Positions 43,206-53,100 of a DNA stretch of 64,000 bases are shown here, in pieces (the first letter of the stretch is position 1; every line of letters begins with the position of its first letter). The notes under the pieces are model-generated. The model searched no databases. It was given only the letters and a program-made list of their open reading frames with translations, and was not told the origin of the DNA. Source of the stretch: an uncultured Bacteroidaceae bacterium. Its GTDB lineage: Bacteria > Bacteroidota > Bacteroidia > Bacteroidales > Bacteroidaceae. Both the position numbers and the translations under genes were made by a program. The stretch is taken from positions 42,145-106,144 of the forward strand of contig CAKRYD010000005.1 of the NCBI GenBank assembly GCA_934426255.1, written 5' to 3'.

Positions 43206-44140
43206 GATGGTGGGTTGTATGATTGGGCAATGGATTCCGTGCGTGCTCGGTCTTTGTTGAGTTGCTGACGAAGGTCTTCGACAGAATCGAAACGTTGTTC
43301 TTCGCGAAGAAAATCCAAGAACTCGATGCTGATGTCTTGTCCGTAAATGTTCCCATTGAAATGAAGAATATTTACTTCGATGGACCTTTCCGGCAGGTTG
43401 TTGAAGGTAGGCCGATTGCCAATGTAAAGCATGCCGGGATATATTTCTCCCGACAAGGATACTCTTACTGCATATCCGCCATTTTTGGGTAACAGTTTCA
43501 TGGGGGTGTCAGGCCGGATGTTAGCAGTAGGAAATCCCAACCGGCGGCCTATTTGGCGCCCGGTGATGACGTGCCCGCTTATCTTGTAAGTATAGCCTAA
43601 CAATGTTGCGGCTTTTGTAACGTTTCCATCCAGCAACAGCCTGCGTATGACCGAACTGCTTATCGGTTCGCCTTCGAGCAGAAATTCTTGAGCTTGGATA
43701 ACTTGGATTCCTAATTTGCGGCCATAATCGCGATAGTCTTCTATTGTTTCTCCGTTGGGCTTCCCGAAATGGTGGTTGAAGCCAATGAGCAAAGTATGCA
43801 CGTTGAAGCGTTCTTGCAGAAAGGTTTTCATAAATTGAAAAGCCGAAACTTGAGACATTTCTTTTGTAAAAAGCAATGGGATGCACATGTCTACACCTGT
43901 TTTTGACATCAAGGCCAGCTTTTCGCTTGTCGATGACAATAGTTGAGGGTGGTAACCGGGTTGTAAGATTGAGCGCGGATGATTGGAAAAAGTGATGAGT
44001 AATGATTTCATGTTGCTTTTTTGCGCTTCCTTGCAAACCTGTTCAATCAAATTCCTGTGTCCGCGATGGACACCATCAAAGCATCCGATGGTAGCCACGT
44101 TGGCAGGGAGATGCACAGTGCTTTTATCTAAAACAACCAT
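43202..44140 (-). CDS. ribF: Bifunctional riboflavin kinase / FAD synthetase
   Basis: A 312-residue enzyme making FMN and FAD from riboflavin. The N-terminal adenylyltransferase domain has GCFDGVHRGHRNLI near residue 18 (HxGH motif), and the C-terminal flavokinase starts with GRQIGRRLGFPTANI and continues with YPGMLYIGNRPTF. The length is typical. It lies 4 nt after the HAD-hydrolase gene, in a tight minus-strand operon. Confidence 0.95.
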   Translation of the reverse strand: MVVLDKSTVHLPANVATIGCFDGVHRGHRNLIEQVCKEAQKSNMKSLLITFSNHPRSILQPGYHPQLLSSTSEKLALMSKTGVDMCIPLLFTKEMSQVSAFQFMKTFLQERFNVHTLLIGFNHHFGKPNGETIEDYRDYGRKLGIQVIQAQEFLLEGEPISSSVIRRLLLDGNVTKAATLLGYTYKISGHVITGRQIGRRLGFPTANIRPDTPMKLLPKNGGYAVRVSLSGEIYPGMLYIGNRPTFNNLPERSIEVNILHFNGNIYGQDISIEFLDFLREEQRFDSVEDLRQQLNKDRARTESIAQSYNPPS

Positions 44141-44144
44141 GCCA

Positions 44145-44762
44145 TCAGGAATTGAAAATTTTCAGTTTGTCTATCCAGTCTCCGGCTTTAGTCTTCATTG
44201 TCTGGAACCCCACGATGGCGGCACCGTCAAGATTGTCCTGTCGGTCATCTATGAAAAGGGTCTCTTCAGGAATAATGTGAGTTTCCGTGGCAACTGCTTC
44301 ATAGATGGCGCGTTCCGGCTTTTGAAGATGCATTTGAAAGGATGCAAATACTTTTGCAAACCAATCGAAGGCATTTTCGCCTTGATAGTGCATCAGTTCT
44401 TCTTGGCATTTTCGCCAGTGCATGAGGTTGATGTTTGAGAGCATGTATAGGGGGTATTGTTCTTTCAGACGTTTCAGAGCTTCAAATGTGCGAGGCTTTA
44501 CACCGGCTATGAACATGTTCCACGCTTTCAGAATCTCGGCATCGGTAGCATGTGGAATGTGCCCAAGGTTTCTTATTTCATTATAGAATGCTGCTTCGTT
44601 GGCGGTTCCGCGGTCCATTTTTCCGAAGATGTCGGCCAACCAAAATTCACCTTTGAACACTTCCGTTGGGCATCCCAGACGTTTGAATGCCTCAATACAT
44701 TTTTCCGGTGTCAATTCCAAAATGACACCGCCCAAATCGAACAATATGTTTTTGAATGCCAT
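44145..44762 (-). CDS. HAD-superfamily hydrolase, YihX-like
   Basis: A 205-residue HAD phosphatase. The nucleophile motif is FDLGGVILEL near the N-terminus, in which the usual second Asp is Gly, as in YihX-type proteins. Motif II Ser is in LYMLSNINLMHW, and the C-terminal acidic motif is FIDDRQDNLDGA. YihX-like enzymes dephosphorylate small phosphates such as alpha-glucose-1-phosphate; a flavin-mononucleotide phosphatase role is conceivable beside ribF. Its ATG overlaps the last base of the P-type ATPase stop (TAATG). Confidence 0.85.
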   Translation of the reverse strand: MAFKNILFDLGGVILELTPEKCIEAFKRLGCPTEVFKGEFWLADIFGKMDRGTANEAAFYNEIRNLGHIPHATDAEILKAWNMFIAGVKPRTFEALKRLKEQYPLYMLSNINLMHWRKCQEELMHYQGENAFDWFAKVFASFQMHLQKPERAIYEAVATETHIIPEETLFIDDRQDNLDGAAIVGFQTMKTKAGDWIDKLKIFNS

Positions 44763-47371
44763 TATCGTGTTACGATTATCCGTTGAACAAATCTAATGAG
44801 TTCTCCTATCCAAAGCACAGATGACGATGCGACTATGAGTGTAGCCCAAGTTGGCAAATTGATAGGAACGGTGCGGAACACACTACCTCCAAATTCGACA
44901 ATGAGTATCTGGCCGGCCAATATGAGGGCCAATACCAAAAGTAGTCCCTTGCATTGAGTTAATCCTTTGAGAGCTGATTGGCAGCTTCCCAAAACGCGCG
45001 CGTTGACGAGATTCCAAAATTGGAGCAGGACGAAAAAGGTGAAGAATATGGTCAGGTCTTCGGTCGGGATGCTGTTATTGCCCCATCGGCAGAAATAAAG
45101 AAGCATTCCGAACAGTACGGCAAGGAAAGCAAAAGCTGTTGCAAACACATTCCTCTTCAACCACGTTGTTATGATGAAGTCCGTGCTTTTGCGCGGTCGG
45201 TCATTCATTACTGCTGGTGATGGCGGAATGGTTGATAGAGCCAATGATGCGAAGGTGTCTACAATTAGGTTAATCCATAGAATTTGCGTGACAGTGAGCG
45301 GAATGTCGGTTTCCATGATGGCCCCAGCCATGGTGATAACCAGTGCTGTAAGGCTGATTGTAAGTTGGAAAGCTAAAAAACGCTGGATGTTCTTGTACAG
45401 GCTGCGTCCCCACATGACAGCAGTGACAATGCTGCGAAAACTGTCATCGATGAGTGTTATTTCGCTGGCCTCTTTGGCCATGGCAGTTCCACTGCCCATA
45501 GACAATCCTACTTGTGCTTTACTCATGGCCGGTACATCATTGGTCCCGTCTCCTGTCACAGCGACCACAAGTCCGCGTTTTTGCAGGATTTCCACAAACC
45601 TTTGTTTATCCGTTGGGCGTGCGCGGCTCAAAATCTTGATTCCTTCAATGCGCTTCAGTGCTTCTTCATCAGTTAGCGCGGAAAAGTCTTTTCCGTTGAT
45701 AGTGGCTTCAGGTTTGTCTCCCTCGCTCCAAAGCCCTATTCTTCGAGCAATTTCGATGGCTGTTCCAGCATTGTCTCCGGTAACGATTTTTACGAGTATA
45801 CCAGCGTTGCGGCAGCTTTCAATGGCCGCCGGTACTTCCGGCCGTATAGGATCCGCAATGGCGCAAATGCCAATAAAATGCAAATCTCCGTGCGCTGCAA
45901 TCTGGGTGCAATCGTCGGGCTCGTCTTCGGACAGCTCGCGAAAGGCAAAAGCCAGCGTTCTCATGGCAGCCGATTGATATCTTTCCAACTTGTTTGTGGC
46001 ATCGCGTGTTTCTGCCGGTTTTATGCTGCATAAAGACATTACCGTTTCCGGAGCGCCTTTCAAGTAGAATGTGCGCTTTCCGGTTGTGGGGGAAATGGCG
46101 ATGGTTGTCATATATTTGCGTTCTGCCGAGAACGGGAGCTGATCAAGTATTTTTGTGCTATCTCTGAGTGCGGTATAATCGGCTTTGATGTGGCGCAATA
46201 AGGCACATTCTGTGGGACTTCCGACTCCTTCTCCGTCAGTTTTCAGCATGGCGGTAGAGTTGAGGGCGATGTCTTCGGTGAGCAAATTCTCCTTGCTGTG
46301 GTCGTAATGCATTTCTGCCACTTCCATTCGGTTTTGTGTCAATGTTCCCGTCTTGTCGGTGCAGATGACGTTTACGGCACCCATCGTCTCGCAGGCATGA
46401 AGCTTGCGTACCAGATTGTTGGTCTTTAGCATTCTGCGCATATTCAAGGCCAGACTAAGGGTGATGGCCATGGGGAGTCCTTCGGGTACGGCCATTACAA
46501 TCAGTGTGACACCTACCATGAACCATTTCAATATAATACTGATGAGCAGAGCCCAGTCTGTGTTACCGGCCATACCGGTTTCTGAAATGCAGGAGTAGAT
46601 GCCATGGCCTGCACCGACGACAAACACCGAAGAGGAAATAATGATGACGCATTTATTAATGAGCTTGGACAGTCGTGCCAATTGTTGGCTCAATGGGGTC
46701 TTTGCGGCAGTCATGGAGGTTGCGCATCGCGATATATGCCCTATTTCAGTGCTCATGCCGACGGCATCGATTTTCATGATGCCGTGTCCGTTGGCGACCA
46801 TGGATGAACGCAGTACTTTGTTCGACGGATATGTTGCATCTTTGTCAAGATTCCGTATGTCAGCTGTTTTGCTGCATAGCGGTTCGCCAGTAAGTGATGA
46901 TTCATTGACTTCCATGTTGACGGCTTCAAGTAATGTGCCGTCGGCGGGTACTTCGTCGCCTTGCGATAGCATGACGATATCGCCTACGACCAATTCACTG
47001 CGTGGAACTTGCGTCACTTCTCCTCCTCGTATGACAGTGACCAGCTCTTCTTGTTCAAGGGCGTTGAGTACATCGAACTTTCTCTGGGCATCGTATTCAA
47101 AGTAAAACCCGATGCCGGTTGCCAGGAATATGGCAATCAGAATACCTACTGTCTCCATGTAGGCCTGCTCGTAAATACCTATAATTAATGACAACGCGGC
47201 TGCTATCAGCAATATGCGTATGATAGGGTCTTTGAATTTTTCAAAGTAAAGTCGCCATGCAGATTGCCGCTGAGGAGGCGCCAAAAGGTTGCGCCCATGC
47301 TGTAGACGTGATTGCTCTACTTGTTTTTCGTCAAGTCCTCTTCGTGCATAGTCCATATTGGTTGATGCCAT
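44762..47371 (-). CDS. P-type Ca2+-ATPase, PMCA-like
   Basis: An 869-residue cation-pumping ATPase. The ATG at 47371 is preferred to a TTG seven codons upstream. The phosphorylation site is DKTGTLTQN (Asp about residue 350), the actuator has ESSLTGEP, and the hinge region has TGDGTNDVPAMSKAQVG. Ten hydrophobic segments are spread over the protein. The N-terminal MDYARRGLDEKQVEQSRLQHG and the overall order resemble PMCA/SERCA-type pumps, but bacterial members may export other divalent cations. It leads the operon of ATPase, HAD, ribF and CPBP genes. Confidence 0.92.
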   Translation of the reverse strand: MASTNMDYARRGLDEKQVEQSRLQHGRNLLAPPQRQSAWRLYFEKFKDPIIRILLIAAALSLIIGIYEQAYMETVGILIAIFLATGIGFYFEYDAQRKFDVLNALEQEELVTVIRGGEVTQVPRSELVVGDIVMLSQGDEVPADGTLLEAVNMEVNESSLTGEPLCSKTADIRNLDKDATYPSNKVLRSSMVANGHGIMKIDAVGMSTEIGHISRCATSMTAAKTPLSQQLARLSKLINKCVIIISSSVFVVGAGHGIYSCISETGMAGNTDWALLISIILKWFMVGVTLIVMAVPEGLPMAITLSLALNMRRMLKTNNLVRKLHACETMGAVNVICTDKTGTLTQNRMEVAEMHYDHSKENLLTEDIALNSTAMLKTDGEGVGSPTECALLRHIKADYTALRDSTKILDQLPFSAERKYMTTIAISPTTGKRTFYLKGAPETVMSLCSIKPAETRDATNKLERYQSAAMRTLAFAFRELSEDEPDDCTQIAAHGDLHFIGICAIADPIRPEVPAAIESCRNAGILVKIVTGDNAGTAIEIARRIGLWSEGDKPEATINGKDFSALTDEEALKRIEGIKILSRARPTDKQRFVEILQKRGLVVAVTGDGTNDVPAMSKAQVGLSMGSGTAMAKEASEITLIDDSFRSIVTAVMWGRSLYKNIQRFLAFQLTISLTALVITMAGAIMETDIPLTVTQILWINLIVDTFASLALSTIPPSPAVMNDRPRKSTDFIITTWLKRNVFATAFAFLAVLFGMLLYFCRWGNNSIPTEDLTIFFTFFVLLQFWNLVNARVLGSCQSALKGLTQCKGLLLVLALILAGQILIVEFGGSVFRTVPINLPTWATLIVASSSVLWIGELIRFVQRIIVTR

Positions 47372-47389
47372 GGTACGTTGTTTTGCCTG

Positions 47390-47397
47390 CAAAATTA
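47390..47397 (-). promoter_or_regulatory. -7 box of the P-ATPase operon
   Basis: The complement reads TAATTTTG, 18 nt before the ATG at 47371, so the leader would be very short. No TTG is seen at the proper distance, so this is moderate. Confidence 0.45.
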
Positions 47398-47458
47398 CGA
47401 AATTATATTGTTATCTTCCTGACTTATCCAATACTGACGTGGTGCTGATTAATACCGA

Positions 47459-47501
47459 ATAAGAGAAGAGCGTGCCACAATGTGGCACGCTCTTCTCTTA
47501 T
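47459..47501 (-). terminator. 43-bp near-perfect palindrome ending the SusCD locus
   Basis: Arms of 21 bp (47459-47479 and 47481-47501) are exact complements around one central A, so the RNA would form an exceptionally long stem. It lies 17 nt after the last gene of the SusC/SusD locus and before the P-ATPase promoter, on the strand that reads away from the locus. It should insulate the P-ATPase operon from the SusCD transcript. Confidence 0.9.
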
Positions 47502-47517
47502 AAATGCGATCTGCTGT

Positions 47518-48396
47518 TTAGTTCTTCTTGAGTTGAAGAATTTCGTGGCATGCTCCGAATGAACCTGCGCTGACGGTGTATTCGAAATAGAACGAAATCT
47601 TGCCATCTGCGGTGACTTCGGTCGGGCTGTCCGGGTCATCATTTACCCAAGAAACATAGACAGTGCCGTAAGTTGGATGCGGCTGGCCGAAATCAATCGG
47701 ATTGTTGTTGATGTTACCGTTTTCATCCGTGAAGCAGAAAGCCGGGTCTTTGTCCTCATCGGAATAGGTGTAGGCCTCTCCGTTCCATTTGAAGAAAATG
47801 GTGCCGGTGCCCGATCCATAGCCGTTGAATTGCTTGATGCGGTAGAGCTTCTTGATTTCGGAGTATTCTACGTTGACATCAAATATTACGACAGGTTCGT
47901 CATCTGTACCATTCCATTCCGAGTTGTCCCATTTTCCTGTTCCCCAAAGCGTGTAGTCTTCCTTGATGACCGAAAAGTGCATGTTGGGTGATTCAATGGT
48001 TGTGCTATACGGATTGGTAAACTCTTCAGGAATGTTGAGATATAAGTTGTAGTTCTTGAACATCTCCATTGATTCAGCGCATTCGATGGTGATTTCCTTC
48101 TCGGTTTCTCCGTTGGCGAAAGTGACGCTTTCGGGTACGCTGAAAATTGCATCGGTTGCCGCGAGTTTGTTGATGGGCACTGTCAGTTCGCCTGAACCGT
48201 TGGCGCGCTTGATGACGGCCTTGAACGATTTTGCTTCCGGAGTGAGTGTTATGTCACTGCTCTGCTCTTCGGGGAAGCTTACGTTGTAGCTTCCTGCCGG
48301 TTTGCCGGGTGCATAATCGTCGTCATCGCTGCATGATGTGGCAAACATGGACATCAAGGCCAATGAGGCAAACAATATAATCTTATTCAGTTTCAT
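47518..48396 (-). CDS. Lipoprotein of the SusCD locus, SusE/F-like position
   Basis: A 292-residue lipoprotein, signal ending FATSC, with an Asp-rich stretch right after the lipid Cys. Residues 35-140 look like one or two Ig-like/Calx-beta-type strands (LTVPINKLAATDAIFSVPESV, EKEITIECAES), and the C-terminus is acidic and Gly/Asn-rich. No family is certain. It is third behind SusC and SusD, where substrate-binding surface lipoproteins are expected, but it has no similarity I can name to SusE, SusF or a glycosidase. Confidence 0.75.
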   Translation of the reverse strand: MKLNKIILFASLALMSMFATSCSDDDDYAPGKPAGSYNVSFPEEQSSDITLTPEAKSFKAVIKRANGSGELTVPINKLAATDAIFSVPESVTFANGETEKEITIECAESMEMFKNYNLYLNIPEEFTNPYSTTIESPNMHFSVIKEDYTLWGTGKWDNSEWNGTDDEPVVIFDVNVEYSEIKKLYRIKQFNGYGSGTGTIFFKWNGEAYTYSDEDKDPAFCFTDENGNINNNPIDFGQPHPTYGTVYVSWVNDDPDSPTEVTADGKISFYFEYTVSAGSFGACHEILQLKKN

Positions 48397-48421
48397 TGTC
48401 TTTTGGTTTTAATCGGTTGTC

Positions 48422-50086
48422 TTATTTTATGGTCTTTCCGTCGGCATTTGTAACTCCGTCTCTCAATTCACCGTTTTGTCCGGCTACGGGCTGTGAACCG
48501 CCTTCGTTGTTAACGATGGCCAAATTGTTGTTGGTTTCCGTTTTCGGGAAGCGCAGGTTCAGCCATTCGTCGTTAGGCTTGATGTTGAATTGGAATGCGG
48601 CAGAGAAGTTGCTTGGGTTGTTGTCGTGGAAACGTACAATGGGCTTGTCCAGACGACGTGCATCGCTGACAAAGAAGCCTTCACCCCAAAGTTCTACGCG
48701 GCGTTGGAACCAGATTTCATCCTCCAGACTGCGGTTGGGAGCCAAAGGATTGGGGAATGTGTATTCGGGGTCGCGATAAGTCTTGACAAAATCAATCAGT
48801 TTTTGCTTGGCCTCGGCTTCGTGTCCGCTCTTGGCCAGTCCTTCGATATTGACGAGAATCATTTCTTCCACGCGCATGGTGGGCCAGTCACAGTCGTTAA
48901 CGCTTGAAACGCCTCCGTTCTTCATACCGAACTTGACATTGCTGTAGGCCGAATATTTCTGCTTGACATCCTTGATGGTCAGGTCGGCAATGGCGTCGCC
49001 CTTGGCACCGTTCCATTCTATGTCAGCCCAGTTGGGAGTGTGGCGGTTTTCGTCCAACCACCAGTTGTGACGTACGTCGGTCTTGCTGATTTGGTCATAG
49101 AGCAGCTTGTTGATCATGGGCAGGTTGTCGGTTCCGGCACCATAGTTTTCAGCGGCGAATGCCGATATCCATGACGGAGCGGTGGCGTAAGGCTGGTCGA
49201 CAATCATTTCGGCTGTGATGTTGATACCCCAAATCCAGTTGCTTTCCGTGGCCATGTTGCAGAATGCCGGTTTCGAAACGTCGGCCATCGATGCAGGCGT
49301 ATAGCCTTTCATGGCCTTTTCGGCATCGGCAGCCGCTTCGGCATATTTGCCCATGTTGAGATAAGCGCGGGCACGCAAACCGTAGGCTACATTCTGGTCA
49401 ACACGGCTCTTGTCGGAGCGTACGTAGCCTTCCAAATGTTCGACGGCATAGTTGAGGTCTTCCAAAATGTAGTTGTAAACCTGCTCAACTGTGGCGCGCG
49501 GATTGTTGGTAACGTCAGTGCTGCTTTCCAAAATAGGAACGCAGGGCTTGTCTTTGGCGTCTACGTAACGTGCCTGGAAATAGGGTGCCAGGAACAGATA
49601 GGCGTAGGCGCGCACAGCGCGTGTCTGAGCCATTTGATTGATCAGGGTCTCACTGGTCGTCTCTGCGGGGATGGATGCCAGAATCTCGTTGGCGGCACCG
49701 ATGACCATATAGGCAATTTGGTAGCGAATAAGCGGATTGGCATAGTTGGCGTTGCGCGAAGAGTATTCGCTGGCTGTGGATAGCCAGTTGTAGTTATTAT
49801 CCTTGCCGGCCATGTCGGCACCTTCCAAATCCAATGAAATGGCAGTCATGATGAAGCCGAAGTCATCGGGGCGCTCGTTTGCCGGGCGTACGGCACACGG
49901 TTTACCCATCAGATTGAACAATCCGGCAAAGGCTGCGTTGCTACGCGAAGGAACATCCTCGACGGCTTCTGCCGACTGGTCGGCAGTAAGGTCGCCGGTC
50001 TGTGGCTCTTGGTTGTCGATGTCGTTGCACGATGCCGTAAACAGCAACGCAACCAACATCGCAATGGAAATTCTATGTAGTTTCAT
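48422..50086 (-). CDS. SusD/RagB-family nutrient-binding lipoprotein
   Basis: A 554-residue surface lipoprotein (signal ending LLFTASC). TPR-like helical pairs run through the first half (TRAVRAYAYLFLAPYFQ, VEQVYNYILEDLNYAVEHL, RARAYLNMGKYAEAAADAEKAM), and the C-terminal RagB/SusD region has FVKTYRDPEYTFPNP and EIWFQRRVELWGEGF. It caps the SusC partner and binds a glycan or peptide. It starts 27 nt after the SusC gene and precedes the lipoprotein by 25 nt. Confidence 0.95.
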   Translation of the reverse strand: MKLHRISIAMLVALLFTASCNDIDNQEPQTGDLTADQSAEAVEDVPSRSNAAFAGLFNLMGKPCAVRPANERPDDFGFIMTAISLDLEGADMAGKDNNYNWLSTASEYSSRNANYANPLIRYQIAYMVIGAANEILASIPAETTSETLINQMAQTRAVRAYAYLFLAPYFQARYVDAKDKPCVPILESSTDVTNNPRATVEQVYNYILEDLNYAVEHLEGYVRSDKSRVDQNVAYGLRARAYLNMGKYAEAAADAEKAMKGYTPASMADVSKPAFCNMATESNWIWGINITAEMIVDQPYATAPSWISAFAAENYGAGTDNLPMINKLLYDQISKTDVRHNWWLDENRHTPNWADIEWNGAKGDAIADLTIKDVKQKYSAYSNVKFGMKNGGVSSVNDCDWPTMRVEEMILVNIEGLAKSGHEAEAKQKLIDFVKTYRDPEYTFPNPLAPNRSLEDEIWFQRRVELWGEGFFVSDARRLDKPIVRFHDNNPSNFSAAFQFNIKPNDEWLNLRFPKTETNNNLAIVNNEGGSQPVAGQNGELRDGVTNADGKTIK

Positions 50087-50113
50087 GTTTTCTTTTGTTT
50101 TTGATGAGTTGTA

Positions 50114-53100
50114 TTAGAATGTTACGGTGATACCGGCAGTGATGCTACGCATGGTAGAGTAGGAGCCTGAAGACATTCCGGAACCGTAAGTCATGGAGCC
50201 GATGCCATAACCGTAACGGGGATCAAGACCTTTGCGCTTGGTCAACAGGAAGAGGTTTTCACCTGCAACATACACGCGTACGTTGTCCATCTTGACGGCG
50301 CTTGTCAGCGATTTCGGCAAGGTGTAGCCCAATGTAAGGTTGTTTAACGACAGGTAGTTGGAGCTGGTCAGGAAGCGATCCATAGGAGTCTGCGAACCTA
50401 TACCCGGGTCATCGGTCGATGCCGTGCTCAAACGTGGAATGTCGCTGTTGGGGTTTTCGGGACTCCATGCCTTGAGCAGGTCTTTGTGCATGGCGTTGCC
50501 TGCGCTGATACCGTTGTGCATCAAAGATTGATATTGTCCGTCGTAGATTTTACCGCCGAGCTGGAAGCTGAACGATGCGCTGAGGTCGAAGCCGAAGCCT
50601 TTCAAGGTCGTTCCGAAACCGCCGTAAACTTTGGCCAGGGTGCTACCGAGGTCAAACTGGGTGGCTTTGGTGATGTCGCTGGTGGTGACAATCGATTTGT
50701 TGCCTGCGGCATCGGTTACCTCCTGATAGTAGAGTGCCTTACCGTTGGTTTTGTCGGTACCGGCATACTTGATCATGTAGGCCTCATAGTAGGAACCGCC
50801 TTCACGCAGGATGTAGTAGCTGGTCTTGATGCCGTCTTTGGCCACGGTCGGGTCGAGCTCTGTGATTTCGTTGTGGTTGTGAGTCATGTTGAAGCTCAAG
50901 TCCCATTCAAGGTCTTTTGTCTGCAACACAACACCATCGAGGGCGAACTCTATACCGCGGTTAACCATGGCACCGACATTGACGGGATATGTGCTCACCG
51001 TGAATCCGGAGCTGGCCGGCAGGGTCTTGTTGTAGAGCAGGTCGGTGGTCTTGCGGTTGTAGTATTCTAATGAACCGTTCAAGCGGTTTTTGAAAAGGCT
51101 GAACTCAACGCCGAGGTTGATTTCCTTGTTACTTTCCCATGTCAGGTTTTCGTTACCTTTTTGTTTCATGGTAATTTGGTACTGTCCGCTTTCCTTGTTG
51201 TAGGAAGTTTCATAGATGTCGGCGTAAGGCTGGTACATGCTGTAGCCGTCGGCATCGAGCAGGTCGTCGTTGCCTTGCACACCGTAGCTTGCCTTCAGCT
51301 TCAAGAGGTCAATCCAGGTATAGTCTTCCATGAAGTATTCCTTGTTGATTTGCCAGGCTGCACCGAACGAGCCGAAAGTACCCCAGCGATGACCCGGAGC
51401 GAAGATGGACGAACCGTCGCGGCGGATAGAGGCGCTGGCAAAATACTTGCTGTCGTAGTCGTATTGCACACGGCCGAGGAAGCCCTCACGGGCCAGGCTG
51501 TTGGTGTAGGAGCTTAACTGTTTCTTGTCGGCACCCTTGGCGTTGTCGAGCTCTCCGATGTTGGGATTGTAAAGGTGGTCGTTGATGCCATACAAGCTCT
51601 GGTCTTTCAGATTGTATTGCTCGTAACCGGCCAAAAGCGTCAGGTTGTGAACATCTGAGAAGGTGCGGGTATAGTTGGCCAGATATTGCTGGTTCACCGT
51701 GAATGTGCGGTCGTGGCCTACGTAGGCCTGGCCGTCGTAAGCACTGCTGGAGCTTCCGAAGATGCTGTACAGATAGTTGTAGCGCTGATTGTAAGCGTTG
51801 GCCGTGAAGTTGGCTGTCAACGACAGTCCTTCGATCGGAGTGATGACAGCCGACCATTGACCCGTGAACAGATCGGTATAGAGCTGTTTCTTGTCGTAGG
51901 CGTTGTCGCGAACGGCGTTACCTACGATGGACGGACGTTGGAAGTTGGTCTGGTTGGCATCGTAGACGAGGCGGCCGTTTTCGCGCATGATGTTGCCGGC
52001 AGCATCGCGGACATAAAGCGGATAGATGGGAGCCATGTTGTTCGTGATGTAGAACAGGTTGCCCGAACTACCCCAATTGGTGTTGTTGCCGGAAGGCTTT
52101 TTGCTGTCGGTGTGGGTGAAACTCAGGTTGGTAGTGACCTTCAACCAGTCTTTTGCCTGATATTCCACATTGGTGCGGCCGGTATAACGTTGGTAACGTG
52201 AGTTGTGTACGTAACCGCCGTCGTTCAAATAGCCGAGGCCGGTGTAGTAGCTCAGTTTGCCGTCGTTTCCGCTTACTGATACATTGTATTCCTGGCGGAA
52301 GGAATTGCGGAAGGTTTCGTCGTACCAGTCATCGGGACGATAGGTGTATTCACCGTCCGAATAACCGAGCTTGGCATTGGGATTCAACTTGAAGTTGGTA
52401 CCGATCAGATTTTCGCCGTCGGGCACGGTATAGACCTTGTAGCCCAAACCTCCGTTGTTCTGGTCAAAGAGGTATTTGTTGGCATAGGCATAGGCCTCGG
52501 CAGCTGTTGCACCATTATAGTACTGGCTGTTGTACATGGCCTTGAAATGGGTTTCATAATATTGTCCCGGATCGGAAATCACATCGTATTGCGGAATAAG
52601 GCGTGAGTTGGAACCGAACTTGGCATCGAAGGTAACCTTGGCCGGTTGTCCTTTCTTGGCTTTCTTGGTGGTAACGATGACAACACCGTTGGCACCGCGT
52701 GCACCGTAGATGGCACTTGCGGCGGCATCTTTCAATACGGAAATGGATTCGATGTCCTGCGGGTTAATGTTGGCGAGACCGAACTCAGTGGGTGCTCCGT
52801 CGACAATGTAAAGCGGGTCGGAGCTGGCTTTCATTGAGCCGACACCGCGGATGCGGATAGATGGCGAACTACCGGGGCCTGCATCACCACCGTTGTTGGC
52901 AGTACCTGTCGAGGTGCTCAACTGCACACCGGCCACTTTGCCGGCAATGGCGTTGACAGCGTTAGAGGTGACATGCTGGGTGATTTCCTCGCTCTTTACC
53001 TCTTCGGCCGAACCGGTGAAAGCGGATTTCTTGGCTGTTCCATAAGCCACGACGATGGCCTGGTCGAGCAGTTTTTCGTTGGTCCGCATCCGGATTTCCA

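Noticed and set aside
50486..51070. Long plus-strand frames antisense to the SusC gene
   Set aside because: They are shadows of the high-GC coding pattern of the transporter and have no start context or family match.
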